A stretch of DNA of 39,693 nucleotides from Thiomicrorhabdus marina. GTDB taxonomy: Bacteria; Pseudomonadota; Gammaproteobacteria; Thiomicrospirales; Thiomicrospiraceae. Of the stretch, positions 25,504 through 35,242 are shown piece after piece. The position numbers and the translations under genes are program-made. The notes below the pieces were generated by a model. That model did no database searches, was not told the DNA's origin, and was given only the letters and a program-made list of their open reading frames with translations. Location: NCBI RefSeq assembly GCF_017571465.1, contig NZ_JAGETV010000023.1, positions 1 to 39,693 on the forward strand, written 5' to 3'. Every line of letters starts with the position of its first letter. The first letter of the stretch is position 1.

Positions 25504-26775
25504 CTATAAAAACGGTTTTAAATCATCTAAAAGCCGTTGCAGGGCACCGCTGTGTTGTTGAAAGGCGTGAAAACCTTGTTCAGCTTGCTTGCTACGCAGA
25601 ACCTCATCGTCGGCCAACTGCTGTAAGTGCTCCCCGAGTTGTTCTGCTGAATCGACGATAAGCACACCGTTTTCGTTAGCCATTGCATCATACAGCGCTT
25701 GTAAGTTGTGATGCCACTTTCCAGAAATGACTGCGGTTTTGACGGCAGCAGGCTCAAGAATATTGTGACCGCCGAAAGGCACTAAACTGCCTCCGACAAA
25801 AGCGACATCGGAGATTTCAAACCAGAGCATCATTTCACCAACTGTATCGGCCAGATAGACTTGCGTGTCTTCTTCGATGGGTTTTCCGCTAGAGCGAGTT
25901 ATATAGTGAATGCCTTGTGTTTGTAATTGCTTTTCGACCTCGTGAAAGCGATCCGCTTGGCGTGGCACTAAAATTAATAGGCTCGGCTGTTGCAGTTGTG
26001 CATGGGCGGCCTGCATTAATTCTTCTTCGCCCTCATGCGTGCTTGCTGCTACCCAGATAAATTTTTCTGAAACTTGTGGGTTTGCTTGTTTCCACTGCTT
26101 GGCTTGTTGCGGTATGTCGGATGGAATTTCTAGGTCGAACTTCAAATTGCCGTGCAGTTTGAGTTTGTCGGCTTTCACGCCGAGTTCGAGGAAGTGATGC
26201 AAGTCTGCCGGAAACTGGCAGCCAATCCATTGAAAGTTATTCAGCGTATCCTTGAGCCAGTCACCGCCCCATTTTTGATAAGACTGCATTGAACTCTGCT
26301 TAAGTCGGGCATTAATCATCATTAACGGCACTTGCTGTTTGGCGCAAGCGTTAATTAGATTCGGCCAGATTTCGGTCTCTACCACCAGCATTAATTTTGG
26401 TTGTAATGCGCTAAGGAAGGCATTGACGGCAAACGGGTAATCTAAAGCTAAGAAATGATGCTCAACTCCCTCTGGTAAGGTTCCGGCAAGTTGCTTGGCG
26501 CCGCGAACCGAGCCGTTGGTGACGGTAATTGGCCGTTGTGGATACTGTTTTTGCAGAGCGGAAATCAGGGGTAATATGGAGCGGGTTTCACCAAGCGAAA
26601 CGGCATGAATAACGATGCCGTTTTGTTGTTGCGGATGAATGTGGCCGAATTTCTCGTTAAAGCAATCCGGCAGTTGCGGGTTTTGTTGTTTGGCTTGTTT
26701 GCACTTGCGCCAACTAATAACGCTTACCAAGGGTAATGCTAGATGAATAAGTGTTTGGTAGACGAGTCGGCGCAT
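25504..26775 (-). CDS. waaA: 3-deoxy-D-manno-octulosonic acid (Kdo) transferase WaaA
   Basis: WaaA (KdtA) adds Kdo from CMP-Kdo to the lipid A precursor at the inner face of the cytoplasmic membrane. The 423-residue GT30 enzyme has an N-terminal hydrophobic anchor (about 5-22), the motif HAVSLGETRS with the predicted catalytic base Glu63, and the C-terminal GGSLVPFGGHNILEPA typical of the family. It follows kdsD after 13 bases, which pairs Kdo synthesis with Kdo transfer. The ribosome binding site is weak. Confidence 0.96.
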   Translation of the reverse strand: MRRLVYQTLIHLALPLVSVISWRKCKQAKQQNPQLPDCFNEKFGHIHPQQQNGIVIHAVSLGETRSILPLISALQKQYPQRPITVTNGSVRGAKQLAGTLPEGVEHHFLALDYPFAVNAFLSALQPKLMLVVETEIWPNLINACAKQQVPLMMINARLKQSSMQSYQKWGGDWLKDTLNNFQWIGCQFPADLHHFLELGVKADKLKLHGNLKFDLEIPSDIPQQAKQWKQANPQVSEKFIWVAASTHEGEEELMQAAHAQLQQPSLLILVPRQADRFHEVEKQLQTQGIHYITRSSGKPIEEDTQVYLADTVGEMMLWFEISDVAFVGGSLVPFGGHNILEPAAVKTAVISGKWHHNLQALYDAMANENGVLIVDSAEQLGEHLQQLADDEVLRSKQAEQGFHAFQQHSGALQRLLDDLKPFL

Positions 26776-26788
26776 CTTTAGGCAAGCG

Positions 26789-27733
26789 TTAGTTTACGTC
26801 GTAAATTTGAATAATGCCGACAATCTGCTCTGCTTCTACAACCAATAGCGCAGTGATTTTTAGTTCGTTCATTAATTCTTCCGCTTCACTTAAGCGGGCT
26901 TCGGCAGAGATTGTTTTCGGCGCTGGGCTCATAATTTCTGCTGCGGTTTTGTTCATTAGGTTAGCGGCGTCTTGCTCCATATGACGGCGCAAGTCGCCAT
27001 CAGTGATAATGCCAGCGCCATTCTCGACCACGCACAATCCAAGACGGCCGACGCTAATGCTATGGATGACTTCTTTCATCGGCGCATCTTTACTAACCAT
27101 CGGCACGCTTTCGCTCATTTCATGTTTGACGCGAGTCAACAGTTTGCGGCCTAAACTTCCTCCTGGATGAAAGCGAGCAAATTGGTGCGGCTGGAAATTT
27201 CTGGCTTCCATCAGAGCAACGGCTAGGGCATCACCCATTGCCAAGGTTGCGGTGGTTGAGGAGGTCGGTGCCAATTGGTGCGGACAGGCTTCTTGCGGTA
27301 CGTCGATATTTAAATGATAGTCAGCGTTAGTGGCAAGGGTTGATTGTGGACGGCCGGTCATTGAAATCAGGATATTGCCATTGTCTTTCAGGAACGGCAA
27401 TAAGCGAATCACTTCTTCGGTTTCGCCGGAATTCGACAAAGCCAAGAAGACATCGTCCGGTGCAACCATACCTAAATCGCCGTGGAAAGCTTCGCCGGGA
27501 TGCATAAAGAAACACGGCGTGCCGGTACTGGCGAAGGTCGCCATGATTTTCTTGCCAATTAGGCCGGATTTCCCCATTCCGCAAATTACCACTCGACCTT
27601 TGGTTTGTAGTATGGCTTCCACTGCTTGGCTAAAGTCGTTATCTAGTTGATTGCTTAGATTGGCAATGGCTTCTGCTTCGATTTCAAAAACGCGCTTTGC
27701 GGCTTGTAGATATTGCTTGTTTAGGTCGGTCAT
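26789..27733 (-). CDS. kdsD: Arabinose-5-phosphate isomerase KdsD
   Basis: KdsD converts ribulose 5-phosphate to arabinose 5-phosphate, the first step of Kdo synthesis. The 314-residue protein has a SIS domain (about 40-175) with GMGKSGLIG (52-60), FFMHPGEAFHGDLGM and LSNSGETEE, followed by two CBS domains (about 205-314). The second CBS ends abruptly at IIQIYDVN, a little shorter than in Escherichia coli KdsD. AAGGA precedes the ATG. Confidence 0.96.
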   Translation of the reverse strand: MTDLNKQYLQAAKRVFEIEAEAIANLSNQLDNDFSQAVEAILQTKGRVVICGMGKSGLIGKKIMATFASTGTPCFFMHPGEAFHGDLGMVAPDDVFLALSNSGETEEVIRLLPFLKDNGNILISMTGRPQSTLATNADYHLNIDVPQEACPHQLAPTSSTTATLAMGDALAVALMEARNFQPHQFARFHPGGSLGRKLLTRVKHEMSESVPMVSKDAPMKEVIHSISVGRLGLCVVENGAGIITDGDLRRHMEQDAANLMNKTAAEIMSPAPKTISAEARLSEAEELMNELKITALLVVEAEQIVGIIQIYDVN

Positions 27734-28341
27734 TTATCATCCTTGATCTAAGCGGAAAATAGCCAAATTGGTGCGGCAAATTATAACGTGAATTTCAGGA
27801 TTATGCTGAAAAGCCGGTGTTTGGATTAGAGGCTTATTTGGGGGCATTCTGTTTGCGAATTGATAAAAAATTTGCGTACTGTCAATTTCGTAGTCATTCA
27901 TCAATATTCATTACATAAATAATAGAGATTTTAGCAAGGGCTTTGCTATTCTAGAGCTTCTCGCCGATAAAAAATCGGTCGATGTGTTCTTCATAAAAAC
28001 TTAAAAAATTTTGCGATGAAAAGCACAAATAATGAACTTGGTTTATTTTTTGCAATGGTATTTCAATAAGCGCGTTGTATCCGCTTCAATTGCCCCAAAA
28101 GCATCTGCTGCCATTTCTGAAAACGAATCGATTTATTACAGTAGGTTGCCTTTTTAAGGCTAAGTTATTGATTTTAAAAAGAGTTGTTTTGAAGGTTTAA
28201 AAATTAACGAAATTGACTCTTTTTGGTGCAAGGCACCAGTTTAAAGCGGGTGAGAAAATTCCCGCCGTTAGCGAATAGACAATTTTAGCTTGATAGCTCT
28301 GCTGTCGGAGGAGACAGCACAACCGAAGAGGATGCATAAGA
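27734..28341. other. AT-rich intergenic region between kdsD and glgC
   Basis: This 608-base stretch separates divergent genes. Near kdsD there is a minus-strand TATAAT at 27785-27780, about 47 bases before its start, as a likely -10 box. Towards glgC lie a series of short hairpins: CCGAT/ATCGG (27964-27978), GCCTT/AAGGC (about 28149-28160), TGGTGC/GCACCA with a 3-base loop (28224-28238), GCGGG/CCCGC (28246-28265) and TGCTGTC/GACAGCA (28300-28319). I find no credible gene. A 17-codon ORF at 28016-28069 has no ribosome binding site. A structured 5' leader of glgC is the most likely content of the right half. Confidence 0.6.
28300..28334 (+). promoter_or_regulatory. Candidate CsrA/RsmA binding region in the glgC leader
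   Basis: A 7-base-pair stem TGCTGTC/GACAGCA (28300-28306 and 28313-28319) presents GGAGGA alone in its loop. Just downstream, the glgC ribosome binding site reads AGAGGATG (28327-28334), which contains AGGATG as in the CsrA consensus. CsrA binds GGA in hairpin loops and is known to repress glgC in Escherichia coli through leader sites that include the Shine-Dalgarno. Here the hairpin is too far upstream (about 29 bases before the ATG) to serve as the ribosome binding site. Confidence 0.6.
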
Positions 28342-29610
28342 ATGAAATATTACACTGAGACCAAAAGCAGTTCGGATTTAACCCGTAAGACCTTGGCTTT
28401 GGTATTAGCCGGTGGTGAAGGTAGCCGGTTGAAGGAACTGACTCGTTGGCGGGCTAAGCCGGCGGTGCCTTTTGGCGGTAAATATCGCATTATTGACTTT
28501 GTGCTCTCTAACTGTGTTAACTCCGGTATTCGCAAGATTGGTGTGCTTACGCAATATAAGTCACACTCGTTGATTCGTCATATTCAACGTGCGTGGAGCT
28601 TTATGCGTTACGAGGTTGGTGAGTTTGTCGAATTACTTCCTGCACAACAGCGTATCGATAAAGATTGGTATAAAGGCACGGCAGACGCTCTGTACCAAAA
28701 CTTGGATATTATGCGTCGTCACTCGCCGGAGTACGTGATGGTGTTGGGCGGAGACCATATTTATTCGATGGATTACAGCAAAATGCTGTTGGATCACGCT
28801 AACTCGGGTGCGGACGTCACTATCGGCTGTATTGAGGTGCCGCGTGAAGAGGCTAAAGGTTTTGGTGTTATGTCGGTCGATGAACAGCTGCGTATTACCA
28901 AATTCACCGAAAAACCGGCTAATCCAGAACCTATGCCGGGTAAAGCGGATATGGCATTGGCTTCAATGGGGATTTACATTTTCTCCACCGAATTTTTATA
29001 TCAGAAGTTAATTGAAGACAGTGATAATCCTGACTCAAGTCGCGATTTCGGCAAGGATATTATTCCTTCGGTGATTGATGATCAATATGTTCGTGCCTAT
29101 CCGTTCGTCGATCATAATGAAGATCCTTTGTACTGGCGTGATGTGGGAACCGTTGAATCTTTTTGGAAAGCAAATCTTGATCTTTGTTCGGTTGAACCGG
29201 AACTGAATTTATATAACCGTGATTGGCCTATTTGGACTTATCAAGCGCAGTACCCGCCAGCAAAATTTGTTTTTGATGATGAAGGTCGCCGTGGTGAGGC
29301 AATCGATTCACTGGTTTCTGGAGGTTGCATTATTTCCGGTGCGCGAATTAAACGTTCGGTTATCTCTACCGGTTGTCAGATTCACAGTTTTAATTTGATT
29401 AAAGATTCGGTGTTACTTCCGCGAGTAGAAGTAGGGCGTAATTGCCGTATTCAGAATGCAGTCATTGATAAAGGCACAATCATTCCGCCGAATACGATTA
29501 TCGGCGAAGATCCTGTAGCTGATGCGGAACGTTTCTATGTCGAACCGTCGTCTGGAATTGTACTAGTGACGCCTGATATGTTCGGGCAGCGATTGCACGT
29601 TGTTCGTTAG
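28342..29610 (+). CDS. glgC: Glucose-1-phosphate adenylyltransferase GlgC
   Basis: GlgC makes ADP-glucose, the committed step of glycogen synthesis. The 422-residue protein has the nucleotidyltransferase signature [13 protein letters not shown] (about 23-35) with [15 protein letters not shown], the catalytic-domain stretches [12 protein letters not shown] and [10 protein letters not shown], and a C-terminal left-handed beta-helix domain (about 300-422). AGAGGA precedes ATG 28342 at a spacing of nine. It is the first gene of the glycogen cluster and probably its main control point. Confidence 0.98.
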   Translation: MKYYTETKSSSDLTRKTLALVLAGGEGSRLKELTRWRAKPAVPFGGKYRIIDFVLSNCVNSGIRKIGVLTQYKSHSLIRHIQRAWSFMRYEVGEFVELLPAQQRIDKDWYKGTADALYQNLDIMRRHSPEYVMVLGGDHIYSMDYSKMLLDHANSGADVTIGCIEVPREEAKGFGVMSVDEQLRITKFTEKPANPEPMPGKADMALASMGIYIFSTEFLYQKLIEDSDNPDSSRDFGKDIIPSVIDDQYVRAYPFVDHNEDPLYWRDVGTVESFWKANLDLCSVEPELNLYNRDWPIWTYQAQYPPAKFVFDDEGRRGEAIDSLVSGGCIISGARIKRSVISTGCQIHSFNLIKDSVLLPRVEVGRNCRIQNAVIDKGTIIPPNTIIGEDPVADAERFYVEPSSGIVLVTPDMFGQRLHVVR

Positions 29611-29616
29611 TTTTAA

Positions 29617-29704
29617 GTAAGGAAATACGGAATAAGTTTTAAATGGCTTGAGTCTTAGAAAGATTTCGTTGGAGTTAATTTAGACTTGTTTCCGTGTTTC
29701 TCTA
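29617..29704. repeat. Degenerate palindromic remnant related to the window-end repeat
   Basis: The glgC-GH57 gap holds an imperfect inverted repeat. AAGGAAATACGGAATAAG (29619-29636) faces, on the other strand, AGAGAAACACGGAAACAAG near 29703-29685. The left arm closely resembles the end of the repeat at both window borders (GGAAACGCAGAATAAG). It looks like a decayed miniature element; the arms differ by several bases and one indel. Confidence 0.45.
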
Positions 29705-29718
29705 ATTGAGGTAAGAGT

Positions 29719-31452
29719 ATGCAGCATCAACCCGATTTGGAAAATAAGTTAAAAGTTGTCCTTTGTTGGCATATGCACCAGCCGCATTATCGTGATGGCG
29801 AAGATGGTGTTTATCAACTGCCGTGGGTATATCTGCATGCACTTAAAGACTATACCGATATGGTGTGGCACTTGGAAAAAGAACCGAATGCCAAAGCAGT
29901 CGTCAATTTTGCGCCGGTGTTACTTGAACAATTGGATGAGTACCAACAGCAGATTCATCAATGGTTAAGTGACGGCACGGTCATGTCAGATCCGTTACTG
30001 AATTGGGTATCCGGTGCGGAGTCGATTCCTGATGATATTGAAGAACGTGTAAAGATTGCCGAAGCTTGTCAGAAAGCCAATGCTGCAACCATTATTAATA
30101 TTTTTCCGGCGTTTCGCGAAATGGTTGACCTGTTAAACGACAGTAAACTGTTGGATGATCATAGTCACACTTTAATGGGCTACCTGACGGAACAATTTTT
30201 TGTCGACCTTTTAGTTTGGTATCACTTGGCATGGATGGGCATTAGCTTACGCCAAGATGATTCTCGCATTCAAACCTTGATGTCGAAAAAACGGGCTTTT
30301 GATGAAGAAGATCGCCGTCTATTGATGTTGATTATTGCTGAAGCGGTCGGCGGTATTATTCCTCGCTACAAGGCTTTGCAGGATAGCGGTCAGATTGAGA
30401 TTTCAATGACACCTTACGGCCATCCAATCGTGCCGTTATTATTGGACTTTCAAAGTTTGCATGAGGCGATGCCGCACGCGCCTATGCCGTCTTATGATCA
30501 GTATCCGGGCGGTTTAGAACGTGCTCATTGGCATATGAAAAAAGGCATTCAGGTTACTGAGCATTATTTTGGTAAAAAGCCGAAAGGTGTTTGGTTGTCT
30601 GAAGGTGCAGTTAGTGATGCGGCAATCGATTTTCTGGATCAATACGATATTGCTTGGAGCGCGTCCGGAGAAGGTGTTTGGCGTCATTCCTGTGAAAAGT
30701 CACATATCGATCAACATGATTTGAACAGCAAGCGAGCTTTGTACCGCCCAATGCGTCCGACAGGGAATAAATGTTCGCTTTTTTTCCGTGATGACGGCTT
30801 ATCTGATTTAATCGGTTTTCAGTACAAAGACTGGCGTGCCGAAGATGCGGTTAACGATTTTGCGAATCACTTGACTAATATTGCCAATTTCGTCTGTAAA
30901 GATGGCGAACAGCATGTCGTCAGTGTGATTTTGGATGGCGAAAATGCTTGGGAATATTATCCGGATAATGCCTACCATTTTTTGATGGCGCTGTATTCCA
31001 AGTTGAGCGATCATCCGCGTGTCGAACTGTCGACTTTTTCGGAAGTGTTGCAACAAGGTGTTAAACCACGAGATTTACCCTCAATTCAAGCGGGTAGCTG
31101 GGTGTATGGTTCCTTCTCAACTTGGATGGGCGAACCAGATAAAAACAAAGGTTGGGATTTGTTGGTTGAAGCAAAACAGGCTTACGACAAGAAGGTTGCT
31201 GATGGTGATATGACTGCGGTGCAGCAGAAACAGGCAACCGAGCAGTTAGCAATTTGTGAGGGGTCAGACTGGTTCTGGTGGTTTGGCGGCTATAACCCTT
31301 CGGACAGTGTGCGTGATTTCGATCATCTGTATCGCTCGCACCTGCGCAAACTGTATCAGCTGTTATCGCTGGAGTCGCCAAGCAGCTTGGATCAGCCAAT
31401 TTCATTTGGTGGTGGCGAAATGGAAAATTCAGGAACCATGCGGCGCAACTAA
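29719..31452 (+). CDS. Glycoside hydrolase family 57 protein
   Basis: A GH57 alpha-glucan-active enzyme. The N-terminal CWHMHQPHYRD (from Cys16), the nucleophile region WLSEGAVSD with Glu295, and VILDGENAWEYYP with the probable acid/base Asp406 are the family's conserved regions. GH57 includes alpha-amylases, amylopullulanases, 4-alpha-glucanotransferases and branching enzymes. Specificity cannot be read from the sequence, but malQ and glgB are present separately, so a hydrolytic or debranching activity on glycogen or maltodextrins is more likely. There is no signal peptide, so it is cytoplasmic. GAGGTAAGAGT leads into ATG 29719. Confidence 0.92.
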   Translation: MQHQPDLENKLKVVLCWHMHQPHYRDGEDGVYQLPWVYLHALKDYTDMVWHLEKEPNAKAVVNFAPVLLEQLDEYQQQIHQWLSDGTVMSDPLLNWVSGAESIPDDIEERVKIAEACQKANAATIINIFPAFREMVDLLNDSKLLDDHSHTLMGYLTEQFFVDLLVWYHLAWMGISLRQDDSRIQTLMSKKRAFDEEDRRLLMLIIAEAVGGIIPRYKALQDSGQIEISMTPYGHPIVPLLLDFQSLHEAMPHAPMPSYDQYPGGLERAHWHMKKGIQVTEHYFGKKPKGVWLSEGAVSDAAIDFLDQYDIAWSASGEGVWRHSCEKSHIDQHDLNSKRALYRPMRPTGNKCSLFFRDDGLSDLIGFQYKDWRAEDAVNDFANHLTNIANFVCKDGEQHVVSVILDGENAWEYYPDNAYHFLMALYSKLSDHPRVELSTFSEVLQQGVKPRDLPSIQAGSWVYGSFSTWMGEPDKNKGWDLLVEAKQAYDKKVADGDMTAVQQKQATEQLAICEGSDWFWWFGGYNPSDSVRDFDHLYRSHLRKLYQLLSLESPSSLDQPISFGGGEMENSGTMRRN

Positions 31453-31467
31453 ATGTCATCCTTGTTC

Positions 31468-31487
31468 CCGCCGGCAAGGGTCGGCGG
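31468..31487 (+). other. Intercistronic hairpin between the GH57 gene and malQ
   Basis: CCGCCG (31468-31473) pairs with CGGCGG (31482-31487). An overlapping pair, CCTTG/CAAGG (31460-31464 and 31475-31479), could form instead. There is no T run, so it is not a terminator. It may affect mRNA processing or stability between the two genes. Confidence 0.4.
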
Positions 31488-31519
31488 TGACTCAAAACCA
31501 ACGGCAAAGAGGACGGGTA

Positions 31520-32977
31520 ATGAAACAGGAAACGGAGAGGGGTATCCCTTCTGTAGAATCTAAGAAACCTAGCGCAGCACGACAAGCGGGCGTTTTATTG
31601 CATATCACCTCTTTACCAAACGAAGAAGGTAAACTCGGGTGTTTGGATAAAAATGCTTGGCGTTTCCTTGACTGGCTGCAGCAGTCCAGTTTGAGTATCT
31701 GGCAAACATTGCCCTTAAATCACACTCATGTCGACCTTTCTCCTTATTCGGCTATGTCTGCTTTTGCATTGAATCCAGCCTTTTTACCAGACGATTGGCA
31801 AAGTTATCTGACCGAGCCGCGCTGGCAAAGTTTCACAGGACATGAACCGCACTGGCTGCATGATTATGCGATGTTTGTGGTGATTCGCGAGCAGTATCAA
31901 GGAAGGAGCTGGTTGGATTGGCCGCAGCCGTTGAAATATCGCGAACCGGAAGCTTTGGATAAATTTTATCGAACTCATCAGGCTGAAGTTGATTTGTTAA
32001 AACAGCAACAGTGTGTACTGGATTATCTATGGCAGAAACTTAAGTGTGATGCTAATCAGCGCGGCATTCAGCTGTTTGGCGATATGCCGATATTTGTGGC
32101 TTTAGATAGCGCCGATGTTTGGTCGAATGCCGAACAGTTTTTATTGGATGAGAATCTGCTGCCGGAAGTGGTTGCCGGTGTACCGCCCGATTATTTTTCG
32201 GAAACCGGACAGCGCTGGGGTAATCCGCATTACGATTGGGAGAAGATGCAGCAGCTAGGCTTTAGTTGGTGGCAGGAGCGTATTGAGCATGCTCTTGAGC
32301 AGTTTGATTTGCTACGAATCGATCATTTTCGTGGTTTGCAGGCTTGTTGGCATATCAATGCTGAAGAAGAGACCGCGATAAATGGCACTTGGCAAGAAGT
32401 ACCGGGTGACAAGCTGTTGCAAACGTTACAGGAAGAATTTCCTGATTTACCGTTGATTGCTGAAGATTTGGGGGTGATTACCCCAGAAGTGGTTGCTTTA
32501 AAAGAAGCTTTTGATTTGCCGGGTATGTCGGTGTTGCAATTCGGTTTTAATGGCCTGCCGGATAATCCGCATGCTCTGGAAGAACAGATTGAAAACTCGG
32601 TCGCTTACACCGGCACGCATGACAATGATACTTCGGTTGGCTGGTTTACCGATTTGGATGAAGATGCCAAAGCGTGGATTTGGGAACAGTTGATAAAACG
32701 CACTGAGTCGCTCTTACAGAAAGCAGAGTTGCCGCGGGAAATGCCGTGGCCTTTGATTGCGGCAGCGATGCAATCGGTGGCACAGCGTGTGGTCGTGCCG
32801 ATGCAGGACTTTCTGATGCTTGATTCAGAACACCGGATGAATGTACCAGGTGTAGCAGAAGGCAATTGGCGGTGGCAGATGGAATGGTCGCAAATATCGG
32901 AAGACCTGCCGCCAAAGATACAACAATTATTGACGCTGACCGAACGCTCTGTGGCGTTTGGTAATAAGCAAAGCTAA
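31520..32977 (+). CDS. malQ: 4-alpha-glucanotransferase (amylomaltase) MalQ
   Basis: MalQ (GH77) transfers maltosyl units between alpha-1,4-glucans and recycles the short chains left by glycogen phosphorylase. Catalytic residues are visible: Asp268 (LLRIDHFRG), Glu315 (LIAEDLGVI) and Asp368 (YTGTHDNDT), with the N-terminal GVLLHITSLPN. The frame is open back to 31256 inside the GH57 gene, but GAGGACGGGTA before ATG 31520 fixes the start and gives 485 residues, close to the family norm. A Ser/Lys-rich N-terminal extension of about 25 residues precedes the core. Confidence 0.96.
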   Translation: MKQETERGIPSVESKKPSAARQAGVLLHITSLPNEEGKLGCLDKNAWRFLDWLQQSSLSIWQTLPLNHTHVDLSPYSAMSAFALNPAFLPDDWQSYLTEPRWQSFTGHEPHWLHDYAMFVVIREQYQGRSWLDWPQPLKYREPEALDKFYRTHQAEVDLLKQQQCVLDYLWQKLKCDANQRGIQLFGDMPIFVALDSADVWSNAEQFLLDENLLPEVVAGVPPDYFSETGQRWGNPHYDWEKMQQLGFSWWQERIEHALEQFDLLRIDHFRGLQACWHINAEEETAINGTWQEVPGDKLLQTLQEEFPDLPLIAEDLGVITPEVVALKEAFDLPGMSVLQFGFNGLPDNPHALEEQIENSVAYTGTHDNDTSVGWFTDLDEDAKAWIWEQLIKRTESLLQKAELPREMPWPLIAAAMQSVAQRVVVPMQDFLMLDSEHRMNVPGVAEGNWRWQMEWSQISEDLPPKIQQLLTLTERSVAFGNKQS

Positions 32978-32986
32978 GGAACAGAT

Positions 32987-35242
32987 ATGGTAGATACCGC
33001 TAAAGGTACGAATAAAAAAGATACTTCTTTTGATGCGCTGAAAAGTCTAGAAGAGCCGATTGGTCGCTTGGCGCACGGTAAGCACCATGACCCATTTGAG
33101 TTTCTAGGCATTCATGAGTGTCCGTTAGACATTAGCGGTCAGCGGACTGATTGGATGATTCGCGAGTGGCTGCCGACGGCGGAAAAAGCGCGAGTTAAAT
33201 TGAGCAATGGCGACTATATCGAATTGCAACGTTATCCGGATAGTGACCTTTTTTATGCAACCTTAACGGAAATTTCATACCAGAACTTACCGCAGCACTA
33301 TAGTGTGAGTTGGTGCGAGGGAAATGGCCTCTGGCATGAACTTATTTCGCCTTATAGTTTTCTGCCGATTATTGGTGAATTGGATTTGCATCTGTTTTCT
33401 GAAGGCCGTCATTGGCACCTATATGAAATATTGGGTGCTCATCAGCAAGAAGTGGACGGCGTCAGCGGCGTGCGTTTTGCGGTCTGGGCTCCGGCGGCGG
33501 AACGCGTGTCAGTTGTCGGTGACTTCAACGGTTGGCATGGTCTACGTCATCCGATGCGAGTGATTGGCGGTTCCGGTGTGTGGGAAATCTTTATTCCTGG
33601 TTTAAGCCAGAACGACCTGTATAAATTTGAAATCCGCCATCGCGATAGTGGCAATGTGGTGGTCAAAACCGACCCTTACGCGCAAGCGATGGAAATGCGT
33701 CCGGCGAATGCTTGTAAAGTCTATCAATCTAGCTATGAGTGGCAAGATCAAGCGTGGTTGCAGCAGCGCGAACATTTCTCGTGGCAGGAAGCTCCGATTA
33801 ATGTTTATGAAGTGCATCTTGGTTCGTGGCAAAGAGACGATGCAGGTAATTTTTTGAATTACCGTGAAATCGCCCATCGCTTGGTCGGTTACGTGCAGTG
33901 GATGGGCTACACCCATATCGAATTGTTGCCGGTTTCTGAGCACCCGTTGGATCAATCGTGGGGTTATCAGACCACGGGCTATTTTGCGCCGACAAGCCGT
34001 TTCGGGACACCGGATGATTTCCGTTATTTTGTTGATTACTGTCACCGTCACGGTATCGGAGTGTTCTTGGATTGGGTTCCGGCGCATTTTCCTAAAGACA
34101 GTTTTGCCTTGGGGCGATTCGACGGCTCGGCGCTGTATGAACATGAAGACCCGCGTTTGGGCGAGCATCAAGATTGGGGAACTTATATCTTCAATTTCGG
34201 GCGCAATGAGGTGCGTAATTTCCTAATCGCCAATGCGCTGTATTGGGTCAAAGAACTGCATATCGATGGACTGCGTGTTGATGCGGTGGCATCGATGTTA
34301 TATCTGAACTATTCGCGCGAGGATGGTCAGTGGGTACCGAATAAGCACGGTGGCTGTGAAAACTTGGAAGCGATTGAATTCTTGCAGACCTTGAACTACG
34401 AAATCCATTCGCAAGCGCCAGGGGTAATGATGATGGCGGAGGAGTCGACGTCATGGCCGATGGTATCGCGCCCGACGTGGATGGGCGGGTTAGGTTTTTC
34501 AATGAAATGGAATATGGGCTGGATGAACGATACCCTGTCGTATATGGAAAAAGAGCCCGTCTTCCGTTCTTATCACCATAATGAACTGACCTTCAGCCAG
34601 ATGTACGCATACACCGAAAACTTTATTTTGCCGTTGTCGCATGATGAAGTGGTGCATATGAAGAATTCATTGATTGGCAAAATGCCAGGCGATGATTGGC
34701 AGAAAGCGGCTAATTTACGATTGTTGCTTGGCTATCAGATGTTGAATCCGGGTAAAAAATTGCTGTTTATGGGCAGTGAATTTGCCCAATGGACTGAATG
34801 GAATGAGTCGCAATCTTTACCTTGGGAACTTTGTGATGTATCACTGAATCGTGGCGTGCAATTATATAGTCGTGAGTTGAATCATCTTTACAAACAGAAC
34901 AGCGCTTTGCATCAGCGTGATTTTAATAGTGAAGGTTTCGAGTGGATTGATTGTCACGATTATCAGCAATCGATTTTGAGTTTTATGCGTCACAGCAACG
35001 AGCAAACCATTCTCTGTATCTTTAACTTTACGCCTGTGGTTCGTGAAAATTATCGAATTGGTGTGCCGCAAGCCGGTACTTATCGGGAGATGCTTAATTC
35101 TGATGCCGAGTGTTTCGGTGGCAGTAATGCAGGTAATGGCGGCGAGTTGTATGCGCAAGATGGTGGTTGGATGAATCAAGGTTTTCATCTGGATTTAACC
35201 TTGCCGCCATTAGGCGTTTTAGTATTGGTTAAACAAGATTAG
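32987..35242 (+). CDS. glgB: 1,4-alpha-glucan branching enzyme GlgB
   Basis: GlgB introduces alpha-1,6 branches into glycogen. The 751-residue GH13 enzyme carries an N-terminal extension domain and CBM48 (about 30-250, including [20 protein letters not shown]), then [11 protein letters not shown], nucleophile Asp432 ([10 protein letters not shown]), acid/base Glu485 (MAEESTSWP) and Asp553 ([10 protein letters not shown]). The spacing of the three matches Escherichia coli GlgB. AAGGAACAGAT precedes the ATG. Its TAG stop is shared with the left edge of the downstream MITE-like element. Confidence 0.98.
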   Translation: MVDTAKGTNKKDTSFDALKSLEEPIGRLAHGKHHDPFEFLGIHECPLDISGQRTDWMIREWLPTAEKARVKLSNGDYIELQRYPDSDLFYATLTEISYQNLPQHYSVSWCEGNGLWHELISPYSFLPIIGELDLHLFSEGRHWHLYEILGAHQQEVDGVSGVRFAVWAPAAERVSVVGDFNGWHGLRHPMRVIGGSGVWEIFIPGLSQNDLYKFEIRHRDSGNVVVKTDPYAQAMEMRPANACKVYQSSYEWQDQAWLQQREHFSWQEAPINVYEVHLGSWQRDDAGNFLNYREIAHRLVGYVQWMGYTHIELLPVSEHPLDQSWGYQTTGYFAPTSRFGTPDDFRYFVDYCHRHGIGVFLDWVPAHFPKDSFALGRFDGSALYEHEDPRLGEHQDWGTYIFNFGRNEVRNFLIANALYWVKELHIDGLRVDAVASMLYLNYSREDGQWVPNKHGGCENLEAIEFLQTLNYEIHSQAPGVMMMAEESTSWPMVSRPTWMGGLGFSMKWNMGWMNDTLSYMEKEPVFRSYHHNELTFSQMYAYTENFILPLSHDEVVHMKNSLIGKMPGDDWQKAANLRLLLGYQMLNPGKKLLFMGSEFAQWTEWNESQSLPWELCDVSLNRGVQLYSRELNHLYKQNSALHQRDFNSEGFEWIDCHDYQQSILSFMRHSNEQTILCIFNFTPVVRENYRIGVPQAGTYREMLNSDAECFGGSNAGNGGELYAQDGGWMNQGFHLDLTLPPLGVLVLVKQD

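Noticed and set aside
27964-27978. CCGAT/ATCGG hairpin as a terminator
   Set aside because: The stem has only five pairs and is not followed by a T run on either strand.
28016-28069. 17-codon ORF in the kdsD-glgC gap
   Set aside because: No ribosome binding site, and the composition is that of the AT-rich intergenic DNA.
31256-31519. Possible 88-residue N-terminal extension of MalQ inside the GH57 gene
   Set aside because: The GH57 frame there is conserved to its end, and MalQ has a strong ribosome binding site at 31520 followed closely by the family core.
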